Numbered from the stretch's first letter, positions 10,189 through 19,436 are shown. The stretch is DNA of 64,000 nt from Hahella chejuensis KCTC 2396 (GCF_000012985.1 NC_007645.1:5168581-5232580), one strand, 5' to 3'. Notes: generated by a model not told the origin, from the sequence alone. Numbers and translations are program-made.

Positions 10189-10222
10189 ATAAAAATATTT
10201 ATGTATTGGTAAATATTTTTAT
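10189..10222. repeat. 13-bp perfect AT-only inverted repeat between hsdR and the MBL gene
   Basis: The arms ATAAAAATATTTA and TAAATATTTTTAT are separated by eight bases (TGTATTGG). The repeat sits 26 bases beyond the hsdR stop and about 105 bases upstream of the predicted start of the MBL operon. It could be a weak hsdR terminator, a regulator or nucleoid-protein site, or an upstream activator site for a sigma-54 activator. Without G:C pairs it is not a typical Rho-independent terminator. Confidence 0.6.
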
Positions 10223-10246
10223 CGTCCCTAAGAGCAAGACCACGCT

Positions 10247-13200
10247 CTATGAGGCCATATCGCCCACATCAGCATTCGCCCGTATTGCCCTTATCCGCCC
10301 AAACAATTCCACAACTTTGTCCTCCTCAAAAAAACCATAGGCGCTTTCGTCATGCAAATCAGTAAATGGGGGTTCAAATATTTGCTTCACCTCCAGAATG
10401 CCATTACTCATCAGGTAGTTAATGACCTGGTTAACAAACTGTATCTGCTGGGTGTTATACGCACTCTCATCCAGGAAATCACTGAACGCCTCTTTCGCTG
10501 CGTTCATATCCAACCCAACCAATTCACGGATAAAAGTGCCCAGTGGCTTCCGCTCCAGTACTTTCTCGCGGTATATCCACCTATCTTCAACACCGCTGGC
10601 AGTGATCAGTAGCTCCTCTAAGATGTCCAGATCGCTCTGGGTAATGGGCTTGTTGCGCTTGAGTTTTTGGATCGTGAGATGATCCTGGTGTTCTTTGATA
10701 TAAAGTTCGGTCTTTTTACGGTATTGGGTCAGCTTCAGTGGCGCGATAGCATAAATTCCAGTTACATCTCGCACCTGAACAACGCTATCTTCAAAGTCCG
10801 TGTAGACAACTTTCTTTTCACTCTCATTCAACGCGAACATCAAATTCCTCAGCTTGCGGCGAACATCCTCGAGCGTTACAACCTGAACATGTTCCCAGAA
10901 TTCCAATGTTTGAATATCCTGAATAAGTTGAAGGTGCTGTTTAACGGCAGGAATGCTGGTCTTAGCCTCTAGCTGCTGGGCAAACTCCATTACTTTAATG
11001 CGCAATGGTTCCGGCGCCAGACCACGTTCCAGCAAGCTCAACTGCATCGTCAGAATCTGATTGTCGAAGCGATTAGAGAGGTTATTGTTCTGCTCATCGC
11101 CGTTAAAAGGTTCAGCCTCCGTTGGCAAGCGAGCCAGGTGAGCCTCAAGCTCGGTATGTTTGGCGTCGTCGATATTCTCCCAGGCGTCCCGCTTGAGGAA
11201 GGGTTCTATTTGCTGACGTTTGGGGCGGACAATGAAGTTATCCAGATTCATCCCTTGCACCTGATGGTGCAGCATATCGAGCGTGTACCCTCGCAAGGTT
11301 TTCAACTCGGCCTGATAGGCCTTTTCGGTATCATTCTCTGGCGCTTTGGCAGATGCATTTTCGGCGAGTTTTGCCAGCAATATGCGCTTTTCAAACACCT
11401 GCTGACTGATGGGCTTGGCCAAGCCGGTCACCACCCCCTCAGGGTTGGCATCAAAGAATTCAAAGTTCTGGCAAAAGTCGAATACCTTGAACGTCGTTTT
11501 GTCGTCCCCTGGCCCAAACAAATCAGGACACAGCCGTGTGCCACGCCCCATCATCTGGGTGAATTTCACCTTGGATTGCACCACCTTAAAAAACACCAGG
11601 TTAACGACCTCAGGCACATCTATTCCGGTGTCGAGCATATCTACCGATATGGCAATCCGCATTTTTGGGTTCTTTGGGTCGAAGGGCAAAGGCTTATCAT
11701 CTGGTCCTACCGCCGAAAACTCATCAATCAGCGCTTGAGCATAAGGGTTTTTGTAGGTAACAACTTGAGTGAGTTTGCCTTTCCACTTGGGGTAGTTCTT
11801 ATCAAACATCTTTTGCAAGAACTCAGCATGATCATTATTGGCCGCAAAGATGATGGTTTTACCAATAACATCTCCACCTTCTACGTGAATACCGCCATGT
11901 TCATCTTTGCTCAATAGTTGGCTGAACATCAGCTCCGCTGTGTGCTCATTAAACAAAAAATTGTTCAACTCTGAAGGCAGTACCTCCTCACGCTCGGCCA
12001 GCTCTTCTTTGCTTTCCCACTCGGCTTTTTCTGCTTCACTTAAGTCTTTGTATTTCACACCTTCACGTATAAATTTGGTTGCCACGGAAATTTTGGTGGG
12101 CGGCACCAAGAAATTTTCAGCATAGGCACTCGTATCCTCGTAGGCGTAGGTGGGCATGCCATCTTGCAGGTCGAAAATATCGTAGGTATTTTTATCCACC
12201 TCGTCTTTGGGCGTGGCGGTTAGCCCCACCAGAAAGCCATCGAAATACTCGAAAATCTGCCGGTATTTGGCATACACCGAACGGTGCGCTTCATCCACCA
12301 CAATCAAGTCAAAATGCCCAACGCCAAAAGGCCGCGTTTCAGCGGGGCGATCGAGCAGATTCTTCATGGTGGGATAAGTAGAGAAATACAGGCGGCTATC
12401 CACGCTGCCCTTTTTCAGACCTGAATCCAGCAACGTGCAGCTGATACGGGGTAAAAGATTCACAAAGTTCTTTTTCGCCTGAGTCAGCAAAGCATTACGG
12501 TCGGCAAGGAACAGCACATTTTTCACCCAGTTGTGCTGGGTGAGCAAGTCCACAAGGCTGATGACTGTACGGGTCTTACCTGTCCCGGTGGCCATCACCA
12601 GCAGCGCTTTACGTGCATGGTTCACTTCAAAGTGTTCAAGGATGGCTGTAATGGCAGACTTCTGATAATGCCGATTGGTGATTTTGTTATTGATGATGGC
12701 AGCCACACTGGGCTCACCCGTCGCAAAAAAAACTTTGCGCTCGCTGCGGCGCTTAATCATTAGGGCCAATTCGTCTTTACTGTAAAAGCCTTGCACGGTG
12801 CGCGGGGGATAGTTCACATCATCCCACAGGCGGGTTTCATAGCCGTTAGAGTAAAAAATAATGGGCCTAACGCCGCATTCTTTTTCCAGGCAGTCTGCAT
12901 AAAGACTGGCTTGGGTTTGGCCCAGCTCTGGACTGGTGGTAGTACGCTTGGCTTCCACCACCGCCAACGCGATTCCGTCATCTCCCCAAAGCACATAATC
13001 CACCTTACCATGACCCTGCGGGTTAATAGGTGAAATGGGCATGTCACTAATAGAGTATTCCCGGTCTTTCTCCTTATCCAGCAGCCAACCTGCTTCCCGT
13101 AGTAAAGGATCAATTAACCAGTGACGAGTTTCAGCCTCTTTGTAATCGTGTTTGTCTTCAGCTCTAGCTGCCGTTTGAATGGCTTGCGCCACTTGCTGTT

Positions 13201-13804
13201 TTAGATGCTCATTTTCCGCACGCAGATCAGCACTTTCTTTCAGGCGCTTTTGCTCTGCTTCCCGCACGGCACGGTCTTGGGCCTCAACTTTTTCTTTAAG
13301 CTCTTTTATTTGCTTGGCGGTGCTTAACGCTAACTTGGCATCAATCGCCACGGTTTGTGGCACCAAAGCGTCATCAAACATAAAGGGACCGAAAGTGCTA
13401 CGGTCCAAGCCTGGCGTATAGGTGCGGGTGAACCAATAGAGAATATGGTGTAGTTCTTTTACTGCCTGCAAAGCATCACGCTGGGCCGGGGCGGTGGCAT
13501 GCACGGCCTGATTACCCATTTGGATAATACCTTTGAGCTTGGGGAACAGGCTGTATTTGAGATTTTGCTTAAAACCCCGATCGTGGATAAGGCTCATTAG
13601 ACTGGTATCGTGGCGGGGGCGAATCAACCGCTCATCAATATCGAAAACCTTTTCGACAAACAACTCCACGCAATTTCGGGCATAAAAGCAACTGACCCGC
13701 GCATCGCTATACACATTGGCTTCGGCTTTTTTGGCCCGTTCCTGGATCTCGCCCGCTTCCTGCCAGATGGATAAAAAGTCGAAGTTGGAGGGAGTGTTTG
13801 CCAT
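10247..13804 (-). CDS. hsdR: type I restriction enzyme R subunit HsdR (EcoEI-like)
   Basis: 1,185 residues. The N-terminal ~150 residues resemble DUF4145, followed by a charged coiled coil (about 165-220). An HSDR_N nuclease domain (about 230-340) carries the catalytic VVEAKR. The SF2 translocase has Walker A ATGTGKT (Lys410), DEAH (Asp504), GLTATP and QMMGRGTR. The C-terminal region matches the EcoEI R subunit tail, which docks on the methylase complex. It cuts DNA far from unmodified sites after ATP-driven translocation. The ATG at 13804 follows AGGA and lies 12 bases after the hsdS stop. All key residues are intact, so the enzyme should be active. Confidence 0.95.
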   Translation of the reverse strand: MANTPSNFDFLSIWQEAGEIQERAKKAEANVYSDARVSCFYARNCVELFVEKVFDIDERLIRPRHDTSLMSLIHDRGFKQNLKYSLFPKLKGIIQMGNQAVHATAPAQRDALQAVKELHHILYWFTRTYTPGLDRSTFGPFMFDDALVPQTVAIDAKLALSTAKQIKELKEKVEAQDRAVREAEQKRLKESADLRAENEHLKQQVAQAIQTAARAEDKHDYKEAETRHWLIDPLLREAGWLLDKEKDREYSISDMPISPINPQGHGKVDYVLWGDDGIALAVVEAKRTTTSPELGQTQASLYADCLEKECGVRPIIFYSNGYETRLWDDVNYPPRTVQGFYSKDELALMIKRRSERKVFFATGEPSVAAIINNKITNRHYQKSAITAILEHFEVNHARKALLVMATGTGKTRTVISLVDLLTQHNWVKNVLFLADRNALLTQAKKNFVNLLPRISCTLLDSGLKKGSVDSRLYFSTYPTMKNLLDRPAETRPFGVGHFDLIVVDEAHRSVYAKYRQIFEYFDGFLVGLTATPKDEVDKNTYDIFDLQDGMPTYAYEDTSAYAENFLVPPTKISVATKFIREGVKYKDLSEAEKAEWESKEELAEREEVLPSELNNFLFNEHTAELMFSQLLSKDEHGGIHVEGGDVIGKTIIFAANNDHAEFLQKMFDKNYPKWKGKLTQVVTYKNPYAQALIDEFSAVGPDDKPLPFDPKNPKMRIAISVDMLDTGIDVPEVVNLVFFKVVQSKVKFTQMMGRGTRLCPDLFGPGDDKTTFKVFDFCQNFEFFDANPEGVVTGLAKPISQQVFEKRILLAKLAENASAKAPENDTEKAYQAELKTLRGYTLDMLHHQVQGMNLDNFIVRPKRQQIEPFLKRDAWENIDDAKHTELEAHLARLPTEAEPFNGDEQNNNLSNRFDNQILTMQLSLLERGLAPEPLRIKVMEFAQQLEAKTSIPAVKQHLQLIQDIQTLEFWEHVQVVTLEDVRRKLRNLMFALNESEKKVVYTDFEDSVVQVRDVTGIYAIAPLKLTQYRKKTELYIKEHQDHLTIQKLKRNKPITQSDLDILEELLITASGVEDRWIYREKVLERKPLGTFIRELVGLDMNAAKEAFSDFLDESAYNTQQIQFVNQVINYLMSNGILEVKQIFEPPFTDLHDESAYGFFEEDKVVELFGRIRAIRANADVGDMAS

Positions 13805-13816
13805 GGTTACATCCTG

Positions 13817-15037
13817 TTAGGCTGCCTTGTTTTTGATATTGAGCTCGCCATTAAAAGCCTTTTGCATTAACGAATTGAACAAGTCCTCGAATGCTACATT
13901 TTGGTCCTGTAAACGCTTAAGCTCTTTGTCACGCAACCAAATGGCATTCATGAATTTATCTTGTTCTGAAAGCGGCGGAATCAGAACATCGACTTCTGCC
14001 AACTGACCTGAACTTATTCTTGTTCTAGTTTGACCATGTAGCTTGTTTTCAATTGATCTAAGAGTGGACGGCAAGTTAAGAAATTCAACCAGATATTCTT
14101 TCCTAACGATCTTCGTGTTAGGTACACAATGGACACAGTCCGCTTTATTAATTGCCAAAGGCACTTCATCCGGGATAATGCATGCTCGAAGATTTGGGTC
14201 ACCCAATGTAGCTATTACTATGTCTCCTGGCTTGCAATGGAACTTTTCAAGTGTTTCAGCGTGCTCTACTGACACGAATGCTCTATCGTCGTTTTTAAAC
14301 CAGCCTGTTCCAATGTTTGTCAACCGTATTACTTGCACACCAGAATCTCGATAGTGGGACGTTTTTAAATTTGACCCAAATGGACCATCATTAAATTTTG
14401 TGGAGATACTTCTTAGGCTCGCTTTATTCCACCCCTTCGGATTACTCACCGGATCACCAAACATATCCATAAACACTGACTGAGCCAGGTTATTCAGTTC
14501 CTGCTCCATTTGCTGGCAGTCTTTGCGAAGCTGATCGGCCTTTTCCAGAATGGCGGCGATTTGTTTTTGGGTTTCTAGTGGGGGGAGTGGGATTTCAAGT
14601 CTGGCCACGTCTTTAGGGTAAAGATGAATACCTTTAACCAAGCCCTTCATTTCAAACCGAGTTGCTTCTGAACGAAGCCAAAAATTTAGAAATTTTGGAC
14701 TCAATACACCTTGCTTTGCACGACAAACTAGCCATTCGCCCGTTGCCACAGAGTCGACAACATCTTCTTCGGCGCAATATTGTTTTGACCCAACATAATC
14801 TGAATTATGAGCCGCATTTAAAATCATGCTGTCATGGAGCTGAATCTTTTTTGCCTTATGTTTTGCGTAGAATTCATCATCTACAAACGATTGAAATGCA
14901 CCTCTAAATTTGAAATTTTCATCAACATCTTTAATTTTCAGGACTGGAAAGCCTTCGTCACGCTGCTCTGCTTTGGATGGAGTTTTACCATTAAAAACAT
15001 CTGCAACGGTGCTTAAACCAACACGATCCCAACTCAC
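13817..15037 (-). CDS. hsdS: type I restriction specificity subunit HsdS
   Basis: 406 residues with the usual two half-repeats: target recognition domain 1 (about 1-150), a conserved helical spacer starting LPPLETQKQIAAILEKAD, target recognition domain 2 (about 205-355), and a second helical region starting IPPLSEQDKF. The two recognition domains set the halves of a split DNA target; the helices set the spacing and bind two HsdM. The start is a GTG overlapping the hsdM stop by four bases (GTGA). The gene is complete; its target sequence cannot be read from the protein alone. Confidence 0.95.
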   Translation of the reverse strand: MSWDRVGLSTVADVFNGKTPSKAEQRDEGFPVLKIKDVDENFKFRGAFQSFVDDEFYAKHKAKKIQLHDSMILNAAHNSDYVGSKQYCAEEDVVDSVATGEWLVCRAKQGVLSPKFLNFWLRSEATRFEMKGLVKGIHLYPKDVARLEIPLPPLETQKQIAAILEKADQLRKDCQQMEQELNNLAQSVFMDMFGDPVSNPKGWNKASLRSISTKFNDGPFGSNLKTSHYRDSGVQVIRLTNIGTGWFKNDDRAFVSVEHAETLEKFHCKPGDIVIATLGDPNLRACIIPDEVPLAINKADCVHCVPNTKIVRKEYLVEFLNLPSTLRSIENKLHGQTRTRISSGQLAEVDVLIPPLSEQDKFMNAIWLRDKELKRLQDQNVAFEDLFNSLMQKAFNGELNIKNKAA

Positions 15038-16653
15038 AGCAACCCCTCCAATTCCTTCACACCATCCGCCATTTTCTTTTGCAGGTCCTTAATGCGCTGC
15101 AAAATTACTTTGGGCTCGTCGTACTCCACCTCTTCATACACCACTTCTTTGTAGCGGTTGAGGCTCAGGTCATAGTCGTTGGCTTCGATATCCTTGAGCG
15201 GCACCATAAAACTCTGCTCTGTGCGCTTACGATGGGCTTCGGTGGAGTCTTCCTCCTCAATGGAGGCATAACGAGCGAGAATATCGGCAATATTGCTCTG
15301 CTCGTGGGAAGGCTCTTCGCCATCTTTAAACAGCTTGGTGCGTTTATCGTCCAGCGAGTAACCATCGGCCTGCATATCGTAGAACCAGACCTTGTCGGTG
15401 CCGCCGGAGTTGGTTTTGGTGAAGATTAAAATCGCGGTGCTAACGCCGGCATAGGGTTTAAATACACCTGAGGGTAATGAAATCACTGCTTGTAGCTTTT
15501 GTTCTTTCACCAACTTCTGGCGAATGCTTTTATGGCTTTTAGTGGAGCCGAACAGCACGCCATCGGGTACGATCACGGCGGCACGTCCACCAGTTTTGAG
15601 CATGCGTAGAATCAATGCCAAAAACAACAACTCGGATTTTTCGGTTGGGCCTTTCTTTTTCTTCTTCCCATCCTCGTCCTCTTCTTCTTTAACTCTGGCT
15701 TTCTTGGCAGCTGGATTTTTACCTAAAGCTCGCAGCAAATCAGAAGCGACAATATCGAAATCCACACTCCCCTTGAACGGCGGGTTGGCCAGCATCAAAC
15801 TGTAAGCTTCGCTGATGTTGGCGTCATTGTGGTCTTGCAGGCTATCACGATAGTACACGGCGGGGTTTTCGATGCCGTGCAGCAGCATATTCATCGCACC
15901 AATCCGCAACATATGACGGTCGAAATCATAGGCCGTAAAAAGCCCGTTATTGAAGTGCTTGCGGTTGTCAGCTTTAGTCAGTTCGGCCTGATAGTGTTCA
16001 CGAATGTATTCCACTGAACTCATCAAGAAACCACAGGTACCAGCGGCAGGGTCACAGATAGTATCGTTAATTTGTGGCTTCATCAGCTCCACCATCATTT
16101 TGATGATGTGGCGTGGAGTGCGAAACTGGCCGTTCACTCCAGCAGATGACAGCTTGCTGAGCAGGTACTCGTATAAATCGCCCTTGGTGTCTTTGTCGTT
16201 CATGTCGATGTTATCGAGCATTTGCACGACCTGATCGAGCAGCTTGGGTGATGGGATCATGAAGATCGCATCTTTCATATGCTCGGCGAAGCTGCCCTGG
16301 CTTTGCAGATTTTTGATTTTGGGGAAGACTTTATTCTGCACAATATCGAACATTTCGTTCGGGTCTTTATCTTTGAAGTTGTTCCAGCGCAGCATAGCTT
16401 CCTGTGAAGAGAAAATGGGATTTTCCAATGACTCGCCCGTTGCCTGGGCTTTACGCTCTTCATTGCGCTGAATCTCATCCAGCCTGCGGATAAACAGTAG
16501 GTAAGAAATCTGCTCGATGACGGAAATAGGGTTGGATACACCACCGGTCCAGAACATGGTCCAGACTTGGTCGATTTGATTTTTGATTTTGCCCGTTAAC
16601 ATATGTGGGTAGACTCGTAATGCTATTTTGATAATGGAAGCTTGTTCGTTCAT
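15034..16653 (-). CDS. hsdM: type I N6-adenine DNA methyltransferase HsdM
   Basis: The best start is the ATG at 16653 (MNEQASIIK), with GGAG 6 bases upstream, giving 539 residues. The longest frame begins at 16710, but that stretch contains the sigma-54 promoter, so it would not lie in the promoter's own mRNA. An N-terminal helical HsdM_N domain precedes the methylase, with SAM motif I DPAAGTCGF and catalytic NPPF (about residue 290). A lysine/glutamate-rich insert (about 340) follows the catalytic loop. HsdM methylates adenine in the host target and is required for restriction together with HsdS and HsdR. Confidence 0.95.
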   Translation of the reverse strand: MNEQASIIKIALRVYPHMLTGKIKNQIDQVWTMFWTGGVSNPISVIEQISYLLFIRRLDEIQRNEERKAQATGESLENPIFSSQEAMLRWNNFKDKDPNEMFDIVQNKVFPKIKNLQSQGSFAEHMKDAIFMIPSPKLLDQVVQMLDNIDMNDKDTKGDLYEYLLSKLSSAGVNGQFRTPRHIIKMMVELMKPQINDTICDPAAGTCGFLMSSVEYIREHYQAELTKADNRKHFNNGLFTAYDFDRHMLRIGAMNMLLHGIENPAVYYRDSLQDHNDANISEAYSLMLANPPFKGSVDFDIVASDLLRALGKNPAAKKARVKEEEDEDGKKKKKGPTEKSELLFLALILRMLKTGGRAAVIVPDGVLFGSTKSHKSIRQKLVKEQKLQAVISLPSGVFKPYAGVSTAILIFTKTNSGGTDKVWFYDMQADGYSLDDKRTKLFKDGEEPSHEQSNIADILARYASIEEEDSTEAHRKRTEQSFMVPLKDIEANDYDLSLNRYKEVVYEEVEYDEPKVILQRIKDLQKKMADGVKELEGLL

Positions 16654-16693
16654 TGCCATCTCCTGGATAATTTTTCTTACACATTCCAGGGAT

Positions 16694-16709
16694 AGCGATT
16701 TGCGTGCCA
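16694..16709 (-). promoter_or_regulatory. sigma-54 promoter for hsdMSR
   Basis: The minus strand reads TGGCACG-CAAA-TCGCT. This gives a perfect -24 element, exact spacing and GC at -12, with one mismatch to TTGCW. It begins 6 bases past the stop of the sigma-54 activator gene. A transcript would start near 16684, leaving a leader of about 30 bases and a good ribosome site before the ATG at 16653. Next to a GAFTGA-type activator this is strong evidence of sigma-54 control. Confidence 0.8.
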
Positions 16710-16715
16710 TTTACG

Positions 16716-18215
16716 CTAGATCATGTTTAGTTTCTTCATTTTATTTTCGAGTGTCTGGTAATTATTCATGCCCAACAACTGAGCCGCCTTGGTTTTTTTA
16801 CCTTGGGAAGCCTCCAGCGCCAGGGGAATATAGTGACGCATCAAATCATCACATAACTCTTGTATATCAACACCTTTATTCACATCTCTATCCAGAAGCC
16901 CGGTGTTCTTTTCAGGCATTTGGAATAGTGATTGGCGAATATCGTCAGCACTGATGGTATCCCCCTGACACCAAAGTGCAGACCTCAGCAATGAAGACTG
17001 AAGCTCTCGGACATTGCCACGCCAGGGTTGCTTAAAAATAAGATTTTTTGCCTCAGCAGAAAGTTTTTTATCTTCCAGACCAACATCTTGTTCTCTGAAA
17101 GAGGCCAGCAAAGCTTCAGCCAATAGGGAGAGGTCGCCTTCCCTCTCCCGCAATGGAGGCAAGTGCAGTACACCCACAGCCACCCGATAGAACAAGTCTT
17201 CGCGAAAAGTACCGTTGGCAACGGCCTCCAGAAGGTTGCGATGGGTGGCGGTAATCAAGCGAATATCCACCTTTTGCTCTTTCGTTCCACCGACGGGGAG
17301 ATAGGTGCCTTCCTGCAACACTCTCAATAGGCGTACTTGTACCGCAGACTCCAATTCGCCAAACTCATCTAGAAACAGAGTCCCCCCATCTGCCTGCTGA
17401 AATACGCCGGACTTATCGGCTACCGCACCGGTAAAAGCACCTTTTAAGTGGCCAAACAGGACGGAATCCACCAGTTCTGGAGGGATAGCCCCACAATTTA
17501 GGGCAATGAAGGGCTTGCCAGCTCTGCCGCTTGCATTATGGATCGCGCGTGCGAACAGCTCTTTGCCGGTGCCGGTTTCCCCATAGATCAATATGGGCAC
17601 TTCCCGCTGGGCCAGAATCTGGGCCTGTGCCTTGAGTGTAAGCATGCGGGGGTTGCGAGTGATGATATCATCAAAGGCGGCATCAATAGGGGCTGCGGCT
17701 TCCGACAACTGATTAATTTTCGCACTTCCCAACCCCCTCACAGCCGGAACGTATTCCACCGATAGCTCAAAGGGGATATCCACTTCCTGCACCCCCTGCT
17801 CTTTGGACGACTGATAGAATCGACATGGATAGCGGGTTTTACCCAGCAAAATCCACACGGCCTGCATGGCCGGAGTACCAGGGCTTAGCAGAATCGATAA
17901 CAGCCGTCCCTCTGATGCAAGCCCGGCCAGGTGCTGATTGGTCTGAATATAGATTTCATCGAAATTGACTGGCGATGTGAGTGAAACTGACTGCGCATTG
18001 ATTGGTGTGGCGACCAGCTCCTGAAGCCAGTCCAAATATGGCTGTACTTGCTCTTCCGGGTAGTTGTAGAGCAACTCAACGGCATCAAAGGTATGCGCTT
18101 TAAGTGTGGCGGCGAGAGGTCCAAGTGCCTGGCTATCTGTTCCGGTGTTTCCAGTAGACTTCAGGTCATTACCACCTATCCAGCTAACCAGAGTATGGGG
18201 CTTAGCCTTACTCAT
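16716..18215 (-). CDS. sigma-54 enhancer-binding activator with CARF/RtcR-like sensor domain
   Basis: 499 residues from the ATG at 18215, with GGAG upstream; the longer frame to 18287 lacks support. The N-terminus (about 1-150) looks like a Rossmann-type CARF sensor: WIGGND near residue 12 and SPGTPAMQ at 111-118, the loop that in CARF proteins contacts oligonucleotide ligands. The AAA+ domain (about 185-410) has Walker A GETGTGKE (Lys218), the sigma-54 contact loop GAFTGA (259-264) and Walker B LFLDEFGE. A Fis-type helix-turn-helix ends the chain. RtcR has the same order. The gene overlaps the XRE gene by 8 bases and precedes hsdMSR with a sigma-54 promoter in between, so it probably activates the restriction operon when its ligand appears. 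Confidence 0.88.
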   Translation of the reverse strand: MSKAKPHTLVSWIGGNDLKSTGNTGTDSQALGPLAATLKAHTFDAVELLYNYPEEQVQPYLDWLQELVATPINAQSVSLTSPVNFDEIYIQTNQHLAGLASEGRLLSILLSPGTPAMQAVWILLGKTRYPCRFYQSSKEQGVQEVDIPFELSVEYVPAVRGLGSAKINQLSEAAAPIDAAFDDIITRNPRMLTLKAQAQILAQREVPILIYGETGTGKELFARAIHNASGRAGKPFIALNCGAIPPELVDSVLFGHLKGAFTGAVADKSGVFQQADGGTLFLDEFGELESAVQVRLLRVLQEGTYLPVGGTKEQKVDIRLITATHRNLLEAVANGTFREDLFYRVAVGVLHLPPLREREGDLSLLAEALLASFREQDVGLEDKKLSAEAKNLIFKQPWRGNVRELQSSLLRSALWCQGDTISADDIRQSLFQMPEKNTGLLDRDVNKGVDIQELCDDLMRHYIPLALEASQGKKTKAAQLLGMNNYQTLENKMKKLNMI

Positions 18216-18411
18216 TGGTGAACTCCAACATGTCAGCGATGTTACATTCGAAGAGTTGGCAAAGTTTATCCAGGGCTTCGATATCAATTTTTTGTGCTGT
18301 CTCCTTATACATAAGGGTCACAGTGTTCCGGCTTAAGCCGGTTTCGCGCAAAACATCGGAGATCTTCATTTTTCGCTCACCCATCAGGCGAGCGAGGTGG
18401 CAACGTATCAT
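18208..18411 (-). CDS. small XRE-family HTH regulator
   Basis: 67 residues, essentially one Cro/C1-type helix-turn-helix: ARLMGERKMKISDVLRETGL followed by SRNTVTLMY and a Leu-rich third helix. Stand-alone domains of this size usually act as dimeric repressors or controller proteins of restriction systems. It is the first gene of the regulator-hsdMSR unit and overlaps the sigma-54 activator by eight bases. A 10-bp palindrome lies 14 bases upstream of its ATG and could be its own operator. No clear ribosome site precedes the ATG at 18411. Confidence 0.8.
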   Translation of the reverse strand: MIRCHLARLMGERKMKISDVLRETGLSRNTVTLMYKETAQKIDIEALDKLCQLFECNIADMLEFTNE

Positions 18412-18424
18412 TATCGGACTTTAC

Positions 18425-18434
18425 TGTGTACACA
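18425..18434. promoter_or_regulatory. 10-bp palindrome upstream of the XRE gene
   Basis: TGTGTACACA is a perfect palindrome ending 14 bases before the XRE start. The position fits an autoregulatory operator overlapping the start of transcription. The sequence upstream is AT-rich (18435-18530) and could hold the promoter. Confidence 0.45.
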
Positions 18435-18531
18435 ATAAGGCCCGATCATAATTCATTAAGATGAAAAAATTAAAGATAATATGAAATATTTCTAGACTAA
18501 CAAAAACATAAACTGGGATATGGACATATAG

Positions 18532-19007
18532 TGTAAACATCCCCTAATTAGCGACATTCATAATTAGAGTTTTCCAGCCCTTGGTGTTTAGCTAGACATC
18601 CCCATTGCGTCAGATCATTCAAGGCATCATGGGCGCGCTCTTCGTTGTATTCCCTGATCCAGATCTCTGTCAGCTCCCGCACATCAGTGAGACTTTTAAG
18701 CACGTACATATTGAGAACTTCATCCCGGTATGTCCGTCAACATAAAAGTTCTGCGTGGGCTTTCCCAGTTGGATAAACTCCAGTTCTAAATCATGATTTT
18801 CTGCTCAGATCTCCAACGCGATCGAGATGAGTTCGGGGCAGTAGTCCATGCGAAATTTACTTGGCGACCGGTTTCCACTTTCTTCAGAGTCTTCACGATC
18901 TGACTTTCTGTGTATCGAGACTTTTTCATTGGCTGTTCTCCGTATTGCACTAGTTTACGCTAGAGAGTTCTAGGGGGGATATGCCCCAAGTTTGGAGGGG
19001 GTTTACA
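18532..19007 (-). mobile_element. decayed IS3-family insertion sequence
   Basis: Inverted ends TGTAAAC.CCCC (18532) and the complement of TGTAAACCCCC (19007) bound about 476 bp. From 18929 leftward a start like IS3-family OrfA is readable (MKKSRYTESQIVKTLKKVE). It then jumps by internal deletion and frame change into an OrfB tail: MDYCPELIS (in place of the usual DNGPE), LEFIQLGKPTQN, and EYNEERAHDAL near 18620, ending about 18548. Stops and frame breaks show it cannot make transposase. No target duplication is seen. It lies at the junction between the defence island and core-like DNA. Confidence 0.8.
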
Positions 19008-19436
19008 CTGAAACGGGCAGCTGTGGCCGGATATGTATAAAGGCATTGGAGTATTGACTGCTCACCCGATCATAAATTGCAGGGGCCTGAAATTCATTTT
19101 GTGGCCTCCCCTTTACCGTATGGAAAGTTTAGCGACCACACGAGACTATAAGTCCCCCAGCTAGCAAGTTCAGCACATTAGGGGATGACTTAGCATACTT
19201 ACGAACAACAAGATATCAGCAGGCCAGACTAGCAAACACCCAAAAACGAGAGGATACAGTCAAGGGAAGCGAACAAGAAAAAGCCAGCAATAGCAATATA
19301 TTACTGAGGTCATCAAGAATATCGGCTTACTTTTTCTACTCAATCTATTGGTTTTTCTCTAAGAATCCCGGGCGGCGAAATTTAGAGGTGGAGCGAAGCC
19401 CTCTGCGTCGGTATTCTTCGAGAAATCTACTCAACT
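19008..19436. other. gene-free stretch at the island/core boundary
   Basis: No convincing reading frame, tRNA or direct repeat is seen. The left half is AT-rich and may be more eroded mobile DNA. The right end carries a leader with pyrimidine-rich runs before the FMN reductase ribosome site. No att site could be identified. Confidence 0.5.

Noticed and set aside
11138-11917. 259-residue open frame on the plus strand
   Set aside because: Antisense to hsdR, which has all its motifs; no ribosome site and no family resemblance.
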